Shown here piece after piece: positions 24,522 through 33,761 of a DNA stretch of 64,000 nucleotides. Numbering within the stretch: position 1 is the first letter of the stretch; every line of letters begins with the position of its first letter. The DNA is from Paenibacillus oceani (GTDB taxonomy: Bacteria > Bacillota > Bacilli > Paenibacillales > NBRC-103111): contig NZ_JACXJA010000020.1 in NCBI RefSeq assembly GCF_014705615.1, positions 112,314 through 176,313 of the forward strand. Direction: 5' to 3'. The notes below the pieces were generated by a model, which made no database searches, was not told where the DNA came from, and saw only the letters and a program-made list of their open reading frames with translations. Made by a program: the position numbers and the translations under genes.

Positions 24522-26333
24522 ATGGAGAACGACAGAAAGGAAGGAATTCCGTCTTCGCCGGCACACAGCGGTTCTGGAGATAAGGAGCGATCGGTAAGCC
24601 GGAGGGCCGTACTCGCCGCGCTCGGCGCAGCCGGCGTATCGCTGACCGCTCATGCGGTGCTGGGGGGGAACCGCACATACGCAGAGAACGCGCAGGTTAG
24701 CGGCCACGTCTACGGCGGCAACGGGCACGCCGGACATAAGGGACATGTGGACTGGCACAACGTTTGCGAATACGGGGCGAAAGGCGACGGACTCACGGAC
24801 GATGCCGATGCGTTCCAGCAGCTTCTCAATCGGGCTTTGACGGACGGCTCAGCGGTCGTGTATATCCCGCGCGGTACGTACAAGCTGGGCCGGATGCTCC
24901 GCATTTACCGCAATACGAGCCTGATCGCCCATCCCGGCGCCGTACTGCTGCGCTGCCACAATGACAGCTTCCTGCTAAACGGCGACGGGGGAGCCCAGTA
25001 TGACGGGTACGAAGGGCACGGGAATATTTCGATCGAAGGCGGTGTATGGGACGGCAATATTTTGCAATATCCCGACGCCTACAACGGGTTCAACTTCGGA
25101 CATGCCCGCGGTATAACGGTCCGGGACGTGACGATCAAGGACGTCGTATGGGCCCACGCGATCGAAATCAATGCTAGCCGCGACGTGCTGATCGAGCATT
25201 GCCGGTTCCTCGGCTTCAAAAACGCCGATGACGGATCACGTTATTTCTCCGAAGCGATTCAGATCGACGTGCCGACTCGGCTCAGCTTCGGGGGCTTCGG
25301 TAAATATGACGGCACTCCGTGCCGGAATATTACGGTGCAGGGCTGTTATTTCGGCGCGAGCGGCACCCCGGGCACGACCGCCTGGGCGGGGGGAGTCGGG
25401 ACGCATGGAGCGATTCATGATGTATGGTCCGGCAATATCAAGATTCTGCAGAATACGTTCGAAGGCTTGTCCTACTGGGCAATCCGGCTGTTCAAGTGGA
25501 ACGATTGCCTGGTTGACGGCAACACGATTCTGAACTGCGGAGGCGGGATTACGGTCAGTACGCCTTCCCCGAACAGTGAATCAACCAAGGACAAGAACGG
25601 CGTTCAACGGGGCACTCCTCAAGCCGGGCGGGGCATCCGGATCGTGAACAACACAGTTTCCGGAGCGGAGGCGTACGGCGGGATCGTATGCTACGGGCAT
25701 GAGCAGGCCCGGGTCGAGGAAGTTTCCATCGTTAACAATACCATGCGCGACGCAGGGGTGAACAAGCACGGGATTGCGACTTCGTGGTGCCGCTTGGTCC
25801 GCATCGAGGGGAATATCGTGAATAACGCACGCCGGGGCATCCATCTCGAGAATACGGCGGATGCCCAGGTGGAAGGCAACCGGATCGGGAACATCACGGT
25901 GAACGGCATCGAATCGGCGAAGTGCCGGAACGTAACGATAGTCGGCAACGACGTGTCCGTCTGCGGGTATTACGGGATATCGCTAAGCGAGACGTCCCGT
26001 TTCGGCATCCGCCGCAATACGATCGAAGCGGCCGGCCGGCTCGAGCATAACCGATACGACGGGATTATCGTCAGCACAGCGAATTCGGACGGGGCGGTCG
26101 TGGAGAACCGGGTCCGGCCGGCCGATAGCGGCAATCAGACCCGGTACGGGCTGCAAATCGTCGCGACCAGTCAGCACATCGAGACGTCCGGCAACCGTCT
26201 GGAAGGCGTATCGGGAGCGTATCGGAACAGCTCGCCGACTTCAGGCGACATGCTTCTACTGTATTCGCCGACAGGCGACAGCTACAAAGTAACGGTCGAC
26301 GCTTCGGGCGTCTTAACGGCAACTTTACAATAA
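24522..26333 (+). CDS. Tat-exported right-handed beta-helix protein (pectate lyase 3-like)
   Basis: A 603-residue exported protein. Residues 24-45 carry a twin-arginine signal: SVSRRAVLAALGAAGVSLTAHA. Just after residue 80 comes the pectate-lyase-superfamily-3 start, VCEYGAKGDGLTDDADAFQQLL, and then many parallel beta-helix coils with repeated Asn, Gly and Ile (ITVQGCYFGASG, IRIVNNTVSGAEAYGG, VSIVNNTMRDAGVNKHG). The fold is that of polysaccharide lyases and glycosidases such as GH28. The ATG follows GAAGGAGGGG. Twenty bp after its stop begins a solute-binding lipoprotein, and another follows, so a polysaccharide-degradation and uptake role is likely. Substrate and catalytic residues were not determined. 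Confidence 0.88.
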   Translation: MENDRKEGIPSSPAHSGSGDKERSVSRRAVLAALGAAGVSLTAHAVLGGNRTYAENAQVSGHVYGGNGHAGHKGHVDWHNVCEYGAKGDGLTDDADAFQQLLNRALTDGSAVVYIPRGTYKLGRMLRIYRNTSLIAHPGAVLLRCHNDSFLLNGDGGAQYDGYEGHGNISIEGGVWDGNILQYPDAYNGFNFGHARGITVRDVTIKDVVWAHAIEINASRDVLIEHCRFLGFKNADDGSRYFSEAIQIDVPTRLSFGGFGKYDGTPCRNITVQGCYFGASGTPGTTAWAGGVGTHGAIHDVWSGNIKILQNTFEGLSYWAIRLFKWNDCLVDGNTILNCGGGITVSTPSPNSESTKDKNGVQRGTPQAGRGIRIVNNTVSGAEAYGGIVCYGHEQARVEEVSIVNNTMRDAGVNKHGIATSWCRLVRIEGNIVNNARRGIHLENTADAQVEGNRIGNITVNGIESAKCRNVTIVGNDVSVCGYYGISLSETSRFGIRRNTIEAAGRLEHNRYDGIIVSTANSDGAVVENRVRPADSGNQTRYGLQIVATSQHIETSGNRLEGVSGAYRNSSPTSGDMLLLYSPTGDSYKVTVDASGVLTATLQ

Positions 26334-26353
26334 CTAACGGGGGAATGGGTGTA

Positions 26354-27700
26354 ATGTTGAAAAAACCGGTATCTTTACTTAGCTTGGGATTGTGTACGGC
26401 GCTGCTGCTGAGTTCTTGCGGCGGTGCGGGAGGAGGCGGCTCGGAAGCGGGCGGCCAGACGAAGGACGGAGACAGCGCGGCTCAGCAAGCCGCGAAGAAA
26501 GCCGAGCCGGTAACGGTAACGATCGGCGTGCGGGCGACAGGGTATTTGACCGAAGCCGAAATCCAGCGCTATATCGTAGAGCCGGTAAGCAAAAAGTATC
26601 CGCACATCACGGTGAAACGGATCGTGCTGGACGATAAGACGAATTCGTTTGAAAACCTGCTGGCCGCAGGAGACCTGCCGGATATTATTTTCCACACCTC
26701 GCTGCTGCTGCCCGATCTGAAGCGGCTGAAGATGGATCAGGATTTGTCCGGCTTGATCAAGTCCGAGAAGATCGAGCTCGGCAAGTTTAACCCGTCTGTG
26801 ATCGAGGCGGTTAAAATTACGAGCGAGAACGATTATTTGATGGGCGTCCCTTACACGATGCATTTTAACGCGCTTTATTACAACAAGGACATCTTCGATA
26901 AATACGGAGTCGCTTACCCGAAGGACGGCTTGACCTGGCAGGACGCGACCGAGCTGGCCAAAAAGCTGACCCGCAAAGAGGACGACATCCAATACCGCGG
27001 CTTCGAGCCGGATTCGGTGTATCGCGCAGGCTCCCAGCGCGGGCTGCCGCTTGTCGATCCGAAAACGTTCAAATCGCTCGGCCAGACGGACGAATGGAAA
27101 AAAGTCATCGAGATGGCCAAAGACGTGTACGAGATTCCCGGCAATTCGACGATCCAGACGTTCAGCTCCGGCATAAATGCTTTCGTCAAAGACCGCAAGC
27201 TCGCGATGCTCGCCGGCCTCAACTGGCTTCCGAATCTGGCCGAGGTCAAGGATCAGTTCCCGAACTGGGATATCGCGACATACCCCGTCTGGCCGGATAA
27301 GCCGGGCGTCGGAACGCAGATCGACCTGCATGTCATGATCGTACCGAGTACGAGCAAAAACAAGGAAGCGGCGATGCAGGTGGTCGGTACCGTCGTCTCC
27401 GACGAGGTTCAGCTGGATATGGCGCGCAACGGCCGGGTATCGGTGCTGGGAGATAAGAAATACCAGGACGAATTCGGCAAAAACCTAGATATTTTGAAAG
27501 GGAAAAACGTTCAGGCGATCTTCAAAACGGCTCCGGCCAAACCATTCCCTTCGACGCTGTATGCGAACAAAGCGTTTAACGAGATTACGAAGGTGGCGAC
27601 CCAAGTCGTCAAAAACAAAGTGGACATCAATACGGCGCTGCGCAGCTACGACGAGCTGATGGACAAACATATTCAGGACCAGCTGCAGCAGGCGAAGTAA
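26354..27700 (+). CDS. Extracellular solute-binding lipoprotein (ABC sugar type)
   Basis: A 448-residue family 1 solute-binding protein with lipobox LLSSC after a 20-residue signal and a Gly/Ser linker. Domain phrases parallel the protein at 11902: DLPDIIFHTS near residue 100, YYNKDIFDKYGVAYPKDGLTW near 172 and DINTALRSYDELMDKHI at the end. The ATG at 26354 is preferred to the one at 26345 because GGGGGAATG gives proper spacing only to the later one. It starts 20 bp after the beta-helix gene, so the two form an operon and it probably binds oligosaccharides released by that enzyme. No permease follows; a different type of solute-binding protein does. Confidence 0.9.
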   Translation: MLKKPVSLLSLGLCTALLLSSCGGAGGGGSEAGGQTKDGDSAAQQAAKKAEPVTVTIGVRATGYLTEAEIQRYIVEPVSKKYPHITVKRIVLDDKTNSFENLLAAGDLPDIIFHTSLLLPDLKRLKMDQDLSGLIKSEKIELGKFNPSVIEAVKITSENDYLMGVPYTMHFNALYYNKDIFDKYGVAYPKDGLTWQDATELAKKLTRKEDDIQYRGFEPDSVYRAGSQRGLPLVDPKTFKSLGQTDEWKKVIEMAKDVYEIPGNSTIQTFSSGINAFVKDRKLAMLAGLNWLPNLAEVKDQFPNWDIATYPVWPDKPGVGTQIDLHVMIVPSTSKNKEAAMQVVGTVVSDEVQLDMARNGRVSVLGDKKYQDEFGKNLDILKGKNVQAIFKTAPAKPFPSTLYANKAFNEITKVATQVVKNKVDINTALRSYDELMDKHIQDQLQQAK

Positions 27701-27816
27701 CGGGTTAACGCCGGCGAAACGTCACGAACCAAGATTGCTGCGGATACGCTTCGCCGGGAAATCGCTTTCCCATCGCTGTTAAACTTTCGTAACGGCTGCC
27801 CGGAGCGCTCCCGTTC

Positions 27817-27825
27817 TGGTATAAT
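27817..27825 (+). promoter_or_regulatory. Extended -10 promoter element before the second solute-binding gene
   Basis: TGGTATAAT, 52 bp before the start at 27878, in a gap of 177 bp. It suggests separate transcription of the downstream gene. Confidence 0.5.
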
Positions 27826-27877
27826 GCAAGAGCGGTTTAGGGGACGGAAATAGTCGAAAACAAGCAGGAGGGAGGGG

Positions 27878-29548
27878 ATGCTGGTGGAGATTTTGAAGCG
27901 GTTGGGTGCGATGAAGCGAAGCGGCGGCATAAAGGTGACGGCGGCGATCGCTGCAGCGGGGCTGCTGGCTGTCTGCTCGGTTCTAGCGATAAACCGGGAG
28001 TCGGCAGGACCCGACGCTGCAGCCGGGGAGCCGCCCCTCCTGCTTCCGGAAGGGATGCCGATCGTAAGCAAGCCGGTGGAGCTTACGTTTCTGGCTGGCA
28101 AGGCGGCGACGAGCGCATCCGATTGGAACGAAGTGATGCTCTGGAAACATTACGCCGAGAAAACGAACCTGCACATCCGGTTCCGGCTCGCCCCGTTCGA
28201 AAGCATCGGGGAGGAACGGCGGCTGGCGCTGGCTACCGGAAGTTATCCGGATGCGTTCTACGCGGCGCGGTTAACCCAACCCGAGCTGATGCGATACGGC
28301 AAGGAGGGCGTGCTCGTCGCGCTGGACGATCTGATCGAACAGTATGCCCCGAATATGAAAAGCTTGCTGGAGCGGTACCCGGAATTGCGCCGGTCGCTCA
28401 CGATGCCGGACGGGCATATCTATTCGATCCCTTCCTTCTACGATCCGGACTTTTTGTCGATGCTGATCGGTACGCCGCTGTGGCTAAACCGCAACTGGCT
28501 GGAGCAGCTCGGCCTGCCGGAGCCGGAGACGACCGAGGAGCTGTACGCGTATTTGAAAGCGGTCAAACAGACGGACCTGAACGGCAACGGGGCGGCCGAC
28601 GAGATTCCGTACGGAGGTCTCGGGATCAATGTGCTCATTCATCATGTAAAGGGGGCCTGGGGACTCGGCAACCGGGGGCTGGCCAATCCGTTCGTCGATT
28701 TGGACGAGGCGACCGGGCGGCTGCGGTTCATCCCGACAGACCCGAAGTATAAGGAAGTGCTGGAGTATGTGCACAAGCTGTACGCCGAAGGACTGATCGA
28801 AAAAGATATCTTCACGATCGGCAGCAGCGAGTTTTATGCCAAAGGCACGCAGGGGCTTTACGGCTCCATGGTCATGCCGAGCCCGTACACCCTGATGAAT
28901 CAGAGCGGTTATGTCGGCTCCCCGGCTTTGGCCGGCCCGCACGGAGACAAGCTGTACTCTCATGTGAAGGCGCCGCTTGTCCACGTCGGGGCGTTTGCGA
29001 TCACGAACAAAAATCAGTACCCTGAAGCGACGGTACGCTGGATCGATTATTTGTTCAGCGAAGAAGGCAGTAAGTTGTTTTATATGGGGATTCCGGGGGA
29101 GAGCTACGAGGAGACGGCAGACGGCGAGCTGCGCTACTTGCCTGGCATAATTGACAATAAGGACGGTCTTACGATCGAGCAGGCGCTCACGCCATATGTG
29201 ACCTGGCTGGGGGGAAGCTACCCCGGCTTCGTCCGGCAGCCGTTGTTCAAAGGGTCCGAGAGCTTGCCGGAATCGGTCGAGGCGGCCCGCAAAGTAAAGC
29301 CTTACGCCGTTAAGGAAATATGGAATCCGTTCAACTTCTCCCCGGGAACGCTCGGAACGGAGATCAACTCCTACGTCAACAACACGCAGGCGAAGTTCAT
29401 TACCGGGGACCTCCCTTTCTCCGACTGGGACAAATACATCTCGCATCTGAAGATGATCGGTCTGGATTCGTATATGTTGCTGTATAACGAGGCGTATCAG
29501 GCTTATGTGAAAGCTCCGGCATCTCCAGAGGGCCTGCAACAGCGCTGA
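27878..29548 (+). CDS. Extracellular solute-binding protein, LplA-like large type
   Basis: A 556-residue solute-binding protein of the large type common in Paenibacillus (LplA/YtcQ-like). A membrane-spanning signal lies at about residues 17-38; a Cys is present (LLAVCSVLA) but the -1 residue is Val, so lipidation is doubtful and a retained anchor is possible. Landmarks are WNEVMLWKHYAEKTNLHIRF, ATGSYPDAFYAARL, a Ca-binding-like loop QTDLNGNGAADEIPYG and the C-terminal FSPGTLGTEINSYVNNTQAKFITG. The ATG at 27878 follows GGAGGGAGGGG. No transport permease is next to it; the following gene, on the opposite strand, is an AraC sensor-regulator, which in this genus often controls such receptors. Confidence 0.88.
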   Translation: MLVEILKRLGAMKRSGGIKVTAAIAAAGLLAVCSVLAINRESAGPDAAAGEPPLLLPEGMPIVSKPVELTFLAGKAATSASDWNEVMLWKHYAEKTNLHIRFRLAPFESIGEERRLALATGSYPDAFYAARLTQPELMRYGKEGVLVALDDLIEQYAPNMKSLLERYPELRRSLTMPDGHIYSIPSFYDPDFLSMLIGTPLWLNRNWLEQLGLPEPETTEELYAYLKAVKQTDLNGNGAADEIPYGGLGINVLIHHVKGAWGLGNRGLANPFVDLDEATGRLRFIPTDPKYKEVLEYVHKLYAEGLIEKDIFTIGSSEFYAKGTQGLYGSMVMPSPYTLMNQSGYVGSPALAGPHGDKLYSHVKAPLVHVGAFAITNKNQYPEATVRWIDYLFSEEGSKLFYMGIPGESYEETADGELRYLPGIIDNKDGLTIEQALTPYVTWLGGSYPGFVRQPLFKGSESLPESVEAARKVKPYAVKEIWNPFNFSPGTLGTEINSYVNNTQAKFITGDLPFSDWDKYISHLKMIGLDSYMLLYNEAYQAYVKAPASPEGLQQR

Positions 29549-29703
29549 TCCATCTGTGGGTCTTGCTTACCCTGCCGGGCCAGCTACACCTGCCACTGCG
29601 CTGCGGCTTCTGTGAAGGGCCGGAAGCGGTCTGCAATCTTCCGCAACGAGAATGGCGCCGGCACGGGCAACAATAAGTCCGGGCAGCCGCATGCGGCATA
29701 CGG

Positions 29704-31971
29704 TTATAACTGTAATCCGGCATTGCCCTCGAGCGCCGCTCTTTTCCGGTAGTCGCCGGGGGTGAGGCCGGAGCTTTTTTTGAACATCCGGATAAACGAG
29801 GTGTCGTTGCGGTAACCGATCTTCTCGCCGATGTCGCGGATGCTCATATTCGTGCCGGCCAGCATTTCCTTGGCCTGGCGGATGCGCACGTTGTTCAGAT
29901 GATCGCTGAAGTTCGTCCCCGTCTTCTCTTTAATATAAGCGGACAAGTACGTGCTCGACATGTTCATCCGGTCCGCGACCGAATCCAGCGACAGATCCTC
30001 GGAGTAATGCTCCTCCAAATAAGCGAAGAAAAACTCGACCACCGGGTCTTTCTCGTCCCGTCTCCTCTTAACCGCTTCGGCGGCGACCACAATGAACTTC
30101 TCCAGGAAGCGCTTGTAGTCGTCAAGCGTAAAGCAATCCTCCAAGTCCGCCACCATATCGCTTAACTGACCGGCCGGTTCCGGCTCGATTTTTGCCTTGT
30201 CCGTCACTTTCAGTACTTTGGCCGCCACGCCTTGGGCGAAGGTCCGGTATTGGCCGCGAAACGCTTCTTTCCTCGCCATATGCTCCAGCATCCGAACGAC
30301 GAGCTGCACGCATGCGGCTCCTCCGCCTTCCTGCAAATGGCTGTAAAGCTCTTGTTCCTCCTGGGCCGTGAAGACGAAATGATGGACCTCCCGCACATCG
30401 TCCCAGATTAGTTGCATGCCGTCCTGAAGCCTGGCTTGCCGGGCTCGCTCCAGCGTCTCCCGATAAGCCAGATTGAAGTCCGACCCTTCGGGATAAAACG
30501 AGCTAACGGCCGCGGTAACCGCATAATGGCCGCTGTCCTGATCGAATATCGCCTTCAGCGCCGCCAGAGTCCGCTCCAGCAGATCACGCCGATCGTCGCC
30601 GAATACGACCGATACGAGCTGGTTGCTCTCCATCTGCAGCGTCCGCGAGTTCGGGAACGGCTCGGCGAACATCAGATCGATGCATTCCCGGGCGGCGTAT
30701 GTAAGACGATCCGGCTTCGCCGGCATGGCTTGGTGCCTGCTGGTGCGGATATGCAGCTGGAACAGGACGATCCGGAACGGCCGGTTCTGCACGATCGTAT
30801 CTTTCCATTCGTTGGAGCCGGAGGCGAGCTTTTTTAATTTGCTGATGTAGCCGAAGTCGGTGAGCAGCGACGTTTTGCTTTGCAGATCTTCATGAATTTC
30901 GTTGCGCTCGCGAATCAGCTCCCGGGATATTTCGTTAATCAGCTTAAATTCGTAAATGCTGCTGCTAACCACCTCGGGACTGCGAAAGCGCAGCGATGCA
31001 ATGATTTGCTTCACCGGTGCGTTGATTTTGCGGCTGAATACGACCGAGGCGGCGGCCGCGATCGCAACCGACACGGCAAACAGGACAAGCAGCGTCACTT
31101 CCAGCTTGCGGATTTGCGAAGCGATGCTCGAATACGGCACGGACGTCATGTAGGTCAGATTCGTTTCTTCGCTGTCGTATGTAAAGTAGTACGTATTATC
31201 CTGCAGCGTGTAATCTTGATCTTCCGCCAGCGGTATCGGCTTGCTTGCGGTGCCCGGGCCCGAGGAATCGAATATGACCGATCCGTTCGAATGCACGATC
31301 GTAAACGCCGGGCCGTTGTTGCCGTAGAACGACTCGTACAGCTGTCCGGCGTCCAGCATGCTGATAATCATATGCGGGTAACCCGGCAGCTTGACCGTCA
31401 TCGGAATCAACTGCTTGTTCTGCTTATCCGACGAGACGATCGAGAACAGCCGGTTCGGAAGCAACTGGGTCGTAGCGGCCTGCGAAAATTGCCGGTTCCA
31501 GAACCCGAGCGTATACGGCTCGCTTACATAAAATTGCGAGAACGTCCGGGCTGCGTCGCCGGTGCCGTTTTTGTCGACGGTGAACGAGGCGGCGGCGTAA
31601 TACACGAACACATTGTCCATGTAGAGAAACGGGTTGTTGATATCCCGCCGGATGCTCTCCACGATGTCGGCAGGTTTCAGGTAATTGACCGCTCCCGGGT
31701 CCTTGGCGGCAAGCTGCCGGCCGAAGGAGACGACCTGCTCGTTCTGGTACAGCTTGAACAGCATCGTTTTGATGATGGAGATATGTTTCTCGTACCGGTC
31801 CGCGGCGGTTTTAAGAGCCACCCGGTTATTTTGTATAATTTCGCGCTCGATATTGGTTTTGAAGAAAGCGAACGACAGAAAATTAAAGGAGGCCAGCAGC
31901 GCGATAATCGCCAGGAAGCTGATCAAGCTTTTGACTAGCAGAGAGTTGACTTTGAGTGGTAATTTCAACAA
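29704..31971 (-). CDS. Membrane-bound AraC family sensor-regulator
   Basis: A 755-residue one-protein sensor and DNA-binding regulator. A transmembrane helix at residues 14-36, an extracellular Cache-like region to about 285, a second helix at about 288-313 (LEVTLLVLFAVSVAIAAAASVV), a HAMP-like stretch and coiled coil, an intracellular GGDEF-remnant-like middle, and a C-terminal AraC helix-turn-helix pair (about 645-745: LSLDSVADRMNMSSTYLSAYIKE, MSIRDIGEKIGYRNDTSFIRMF). This architecture is very frequent in Paenibacillus, where such genes stand beside carbohydrate uptake loci. It is convergent with the solute-binding gene ending at 29548; the 155-bp gap shows no hairpin. A weak cre-like site lies 40 bp upstream. 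Confidence 0.9.
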   Translation of the reverse strand: MLKLPLKVNSLLVKSLISFLAIIALLASFNFLSFAFFKTNIEREIIQNNRVALKTAADRYEKHISIIKTMLFKLYQNEQVVSFGRQLAAKDPGAVNYLKPADIVESIRRDINNPFLYMDNVFVYYAAASFTVDKNGTGDAARTFSQFYVSEPYTLGFWNRQFSQAATTQLLPNRLFSIVSSDKQNKQLIPMTVKLPGYPHMIISMLDAGQLYESFYGNNGPAFTIVHSNGSVIFDSSGPGTASKPIPLAEDQDYTLQDNTYYFTYDSEETNLTYMTSVPYSSIASQIRKLEVTLLVLFAVSVAIAAAASVVFSRKINAPVKQIIASLRFRSPEVVSSSIYEFKLINEISRELIRERNEIHEDLQSKTSLLTDFGYISKLKKLASGSNEWKDTIVQNRPFRIVLFQLHIRTSRHQAMPAKPDRLTYAARECIDLMFAEPFPNSRTLQMESNQLVSVVFGDDRRDLLERTLAALKAIFDQDSGHYAVTAAVSSFYPEGSDFNLAYRETLERARQARLQDGMQLIWDDVREVHHFVFTAQEEQELYSHLQEGGGAACVQLVVRMLEHMARKEAFRGQYRTFAQGVAAKVLKVTDKAKIEPEPAGQLSDMVADLEDCFTLDDYKRFLEKFIVVAAEAVKRRRDEKDPVVEFFFAYLEEHYSEDLSLDSVADRMNMSSTYLSAYIKEKTGTNFSDHLNNVRIRQAKEMLAGTNMSIRDIGEKIGYRNDTSFIRMFKKSSGLTPGDYRKRAALEGNAGLQL

Positions 31972-32009
31972 GATTCGCCAGACCCCTTTACTTCGAATGC
32001 ATCCTCATT

Positions 32010-32023
32010 TGCGAAAGCGCTTC
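32010..32023. promoter_or_regulatory. Weak cre-like palindrome before the AraC sensor gene
   Basis: GAAAGCGCTT forms the perfect core of a cre (AAGCGCTT), but the outer positions do not match; about 10 of 14 positions fit. It lies 39 bp upstream of the start at 31971. Confidence 0.3.
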
Positions 32024-32089
32024 ACAACGTACCGTAATTGTACCGTACAATCGGAGCGGTTGCATGCAAAAAAAGGTGAAGAAACTGTA

Positions 32090-32345
32090 AAGTGAGCTGG
32101 GGGTGCGGCAAGGCGCATGACGAGCCGAGGTGAGCTGAGGTGTGCCAAAGCGTGCCAAAGCGTGCCAAAGCGTGGGAGTAGGTGTATCTAGGCGTGTCAA
32201 GGACACGCCAAGACGTGCGAAGACGTGCCAAAATTGCCAAGGCGTGCCAAGAGGCGTACCAGGTGTGCCAAAGTGTGACTAAGGCGTATTCAAGTGTGAA
32301 AAAGCGTGCCCATGTGCCAAGCGCGAGCCAAGACGTGCCGATATT
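32090..32345. repeat. GCGTGCCAAA-type iterated intergenic array
   Basis: The word GTGCCAA, usually as AAAGCGTGCCAAAGCGTGCC or AAGACGTGCC, occurs about a dozen times in 250 bp with drift. No gene is seen in 31972-33014. Confidence 0.8.
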
Positions 32346-32483
32346 TGCTAACATTCCGTAAATTTTACAATATAGCACAATGAAACTATGGTGTGTCAAA
32401 ACGCGGGCGTAGGCGTGCCCAAGACTTATTAACGTGCACAGCCATAACACCGTGCTGCCCACGTACGATCTCTTTGACTCCGA

Positions 32484-32680
32484 CGGATAAGAGATAATAG
32501 CAGCTCTTAATTGGGAGGATTCCTCCTCTCCGTTCCAGATAAGAGCGATTGCTAGCTCTTATTTTTCGCAAATTGTCGGAGTATAGGAGAAACGACAGAA
32601 ATAACAGCTGGAAACCGCTCTTATTCTCCCAATTTTTGCACATCGGCTTCGATTTAAGAGCCTCAAACCGCTCTTATTTG
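32484..32680. repeat. Dispersed intergenic repeat, AATAAGAGC family
   Basis: Pairs such as GATAAGAGCGATTGCTAGCTCTTATTTTT, GGAAACCGCTCTTATT and TTTAAGAGCCTCAAACCGCTCTTATT form several hairpins. Same family as 1079, 18808 and 61190. Confidence 0.8.
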
Positions 32681-32868
32681 ACCAGGTGAGGATGAATGTA
32701 CCCGGGATTATCATCAAAGCGGCAAGGGACGGGGGAATGCGTCTGACGATTATCGCCAAATTGATCAGGTGCGGGTAAACGTGCCCGAGAGTATCCCACT
32801 GTGACAAGGCGCGGTTGGACATACTCGAGAGCATCTCAAATTGACAAAATAACGATTGGACTACTGCT
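32678..32868. repeat. About 41-bp tandem repeat, four to five degenerate units
   Basis: Units start near 32678, 32719, 32761, 32801 and 32841 with TTGAC/TTGATCAGG-like words and contain GGATGAATGTACCCGGG or GGGTAAACGTGCCCGAGAG, then ATTATC or GTATC. Identity between units is partial, clearest between the first and third. Confidence 0.65.
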
Positions 32869-33014
32869 AGTTTACCTCCAGGCGCGCGGGTTGGTCTGCG
32901 CTACCCCTCCGCCATGTCCGTAAACTTGTGTACAGGCGTTGGTCACAACTGTAGGCATAAAATTGAAAAACGCATCGTATTGTAAAAAGTATCCAAGTTG
33001 AAAGGGGGAGCCGT

Positions 33015-33524
33015 TTGAACGAAAGCAGGATGGAAAGCGAAGAAAGCTGGGAGACGCCGCGTGCGCTCCGGGCAAGCATTTTAAGGCTGATGGCGCGGGA
33101 CGCCCATACGCTGTATGCGTACTGGGAGATAACCGACCGGAAAAAATGGCTCGCCTCGCAGCATTTCGGCTGCGACTGGAGCGAACTGCCCAAAGTGCTG
33201 CGCCTGTACGATGTTACTCATAAATGGTTTGACGGGCACAATGCGAACGAGGTCCGCGAGATCGTGCTGACTCCGGAAGCCGACAACTGGTACGTGCCCA
33301 AGCTGAACGCCAACACGGTGTACATGGCCGATTACGGCGTGTATACGTGGGAACGTCAGTTCGTTCCGTTTCTTCGGTCGAACGCCGTCCGCACCGCCCG
33401 GGACTGTCCGGCCGGCTGGGGCGAGCCGATTGTTTGCGTCGTCCCCGAAGCGTCAAATCCTCACCCCCCGGCGTACATTCCGCCATACAGCCTAGAGAAC
33501 TTCGAACGCGGCCAGTCTTGTTGA
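33015..33524 (+). CDS. DUF4912 domain protein
   Basis: A 169-residue soluble protein with the DUF4912 core: LMARDAHTLYAYWEITD, then LRLYDVTHKWFDGHNA, NWYVPKLNANTVYMADYGVY and IVCVVPEASNP. The YAYW motif and the later MADYG resemble carbohydrate-binding beta-sandwich proteins. In Firmicutes and cyanobacteria the family frequently adjoins GH57 branching enzymes, as here, so binding of an alpha-glucan or help to the branching enzyme is inferred. The start is TTG 33015, placed four bases after AAAGGGGGAG; the next ATG at 33030 would be too far away. It opens the glucan cluster, 237 bp before the branching-enzyme fusion. Confidence 0.85.
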   Translation: MNESRMESEESWETPRALRASILRLMARDAHTLYAYWEITDRKKWLASQHFGCDWSELPKVLRLYDVTHKWFDGHNANEVREIVLTPEADNWYVPKLNANTVYMADYGVYTWERQFVPFLRSNAVRTARDCPAGWGEPIVCVVPEASNPHPPAYIPPYSLENFERGQSC

Positions 33525-33761
33525 ACGCTTCAGAACCGGCAAGTTCGCCAGGCACGAAAGCGAAGCGAACCGCGAATTTCCGGCAGGAACAAGCCGCCGC
33601 CTGCGCCCTGGAATGAACTTCACCGAACAGCTGCGATGCAGAAGCTTGTCTAGCGGTGACCCCGTGTACGTTTCGTGTGTACAGACCGTTCCGTCCTCGC
33701 GCGGAAAACTAGTAATGTCCAGAAACAAGAGAGAGAAGCAGATTCATAGACGGGGGTTCCG

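Noticed and set aside
30880..31938. 352-residue plus-strand frame opposite the AraC sensor gene
   Set aside because: Antisense shadow with Arg/His/Val-rich, unrecognisable product; the sensor gene has two clear helices and an AraC domain.
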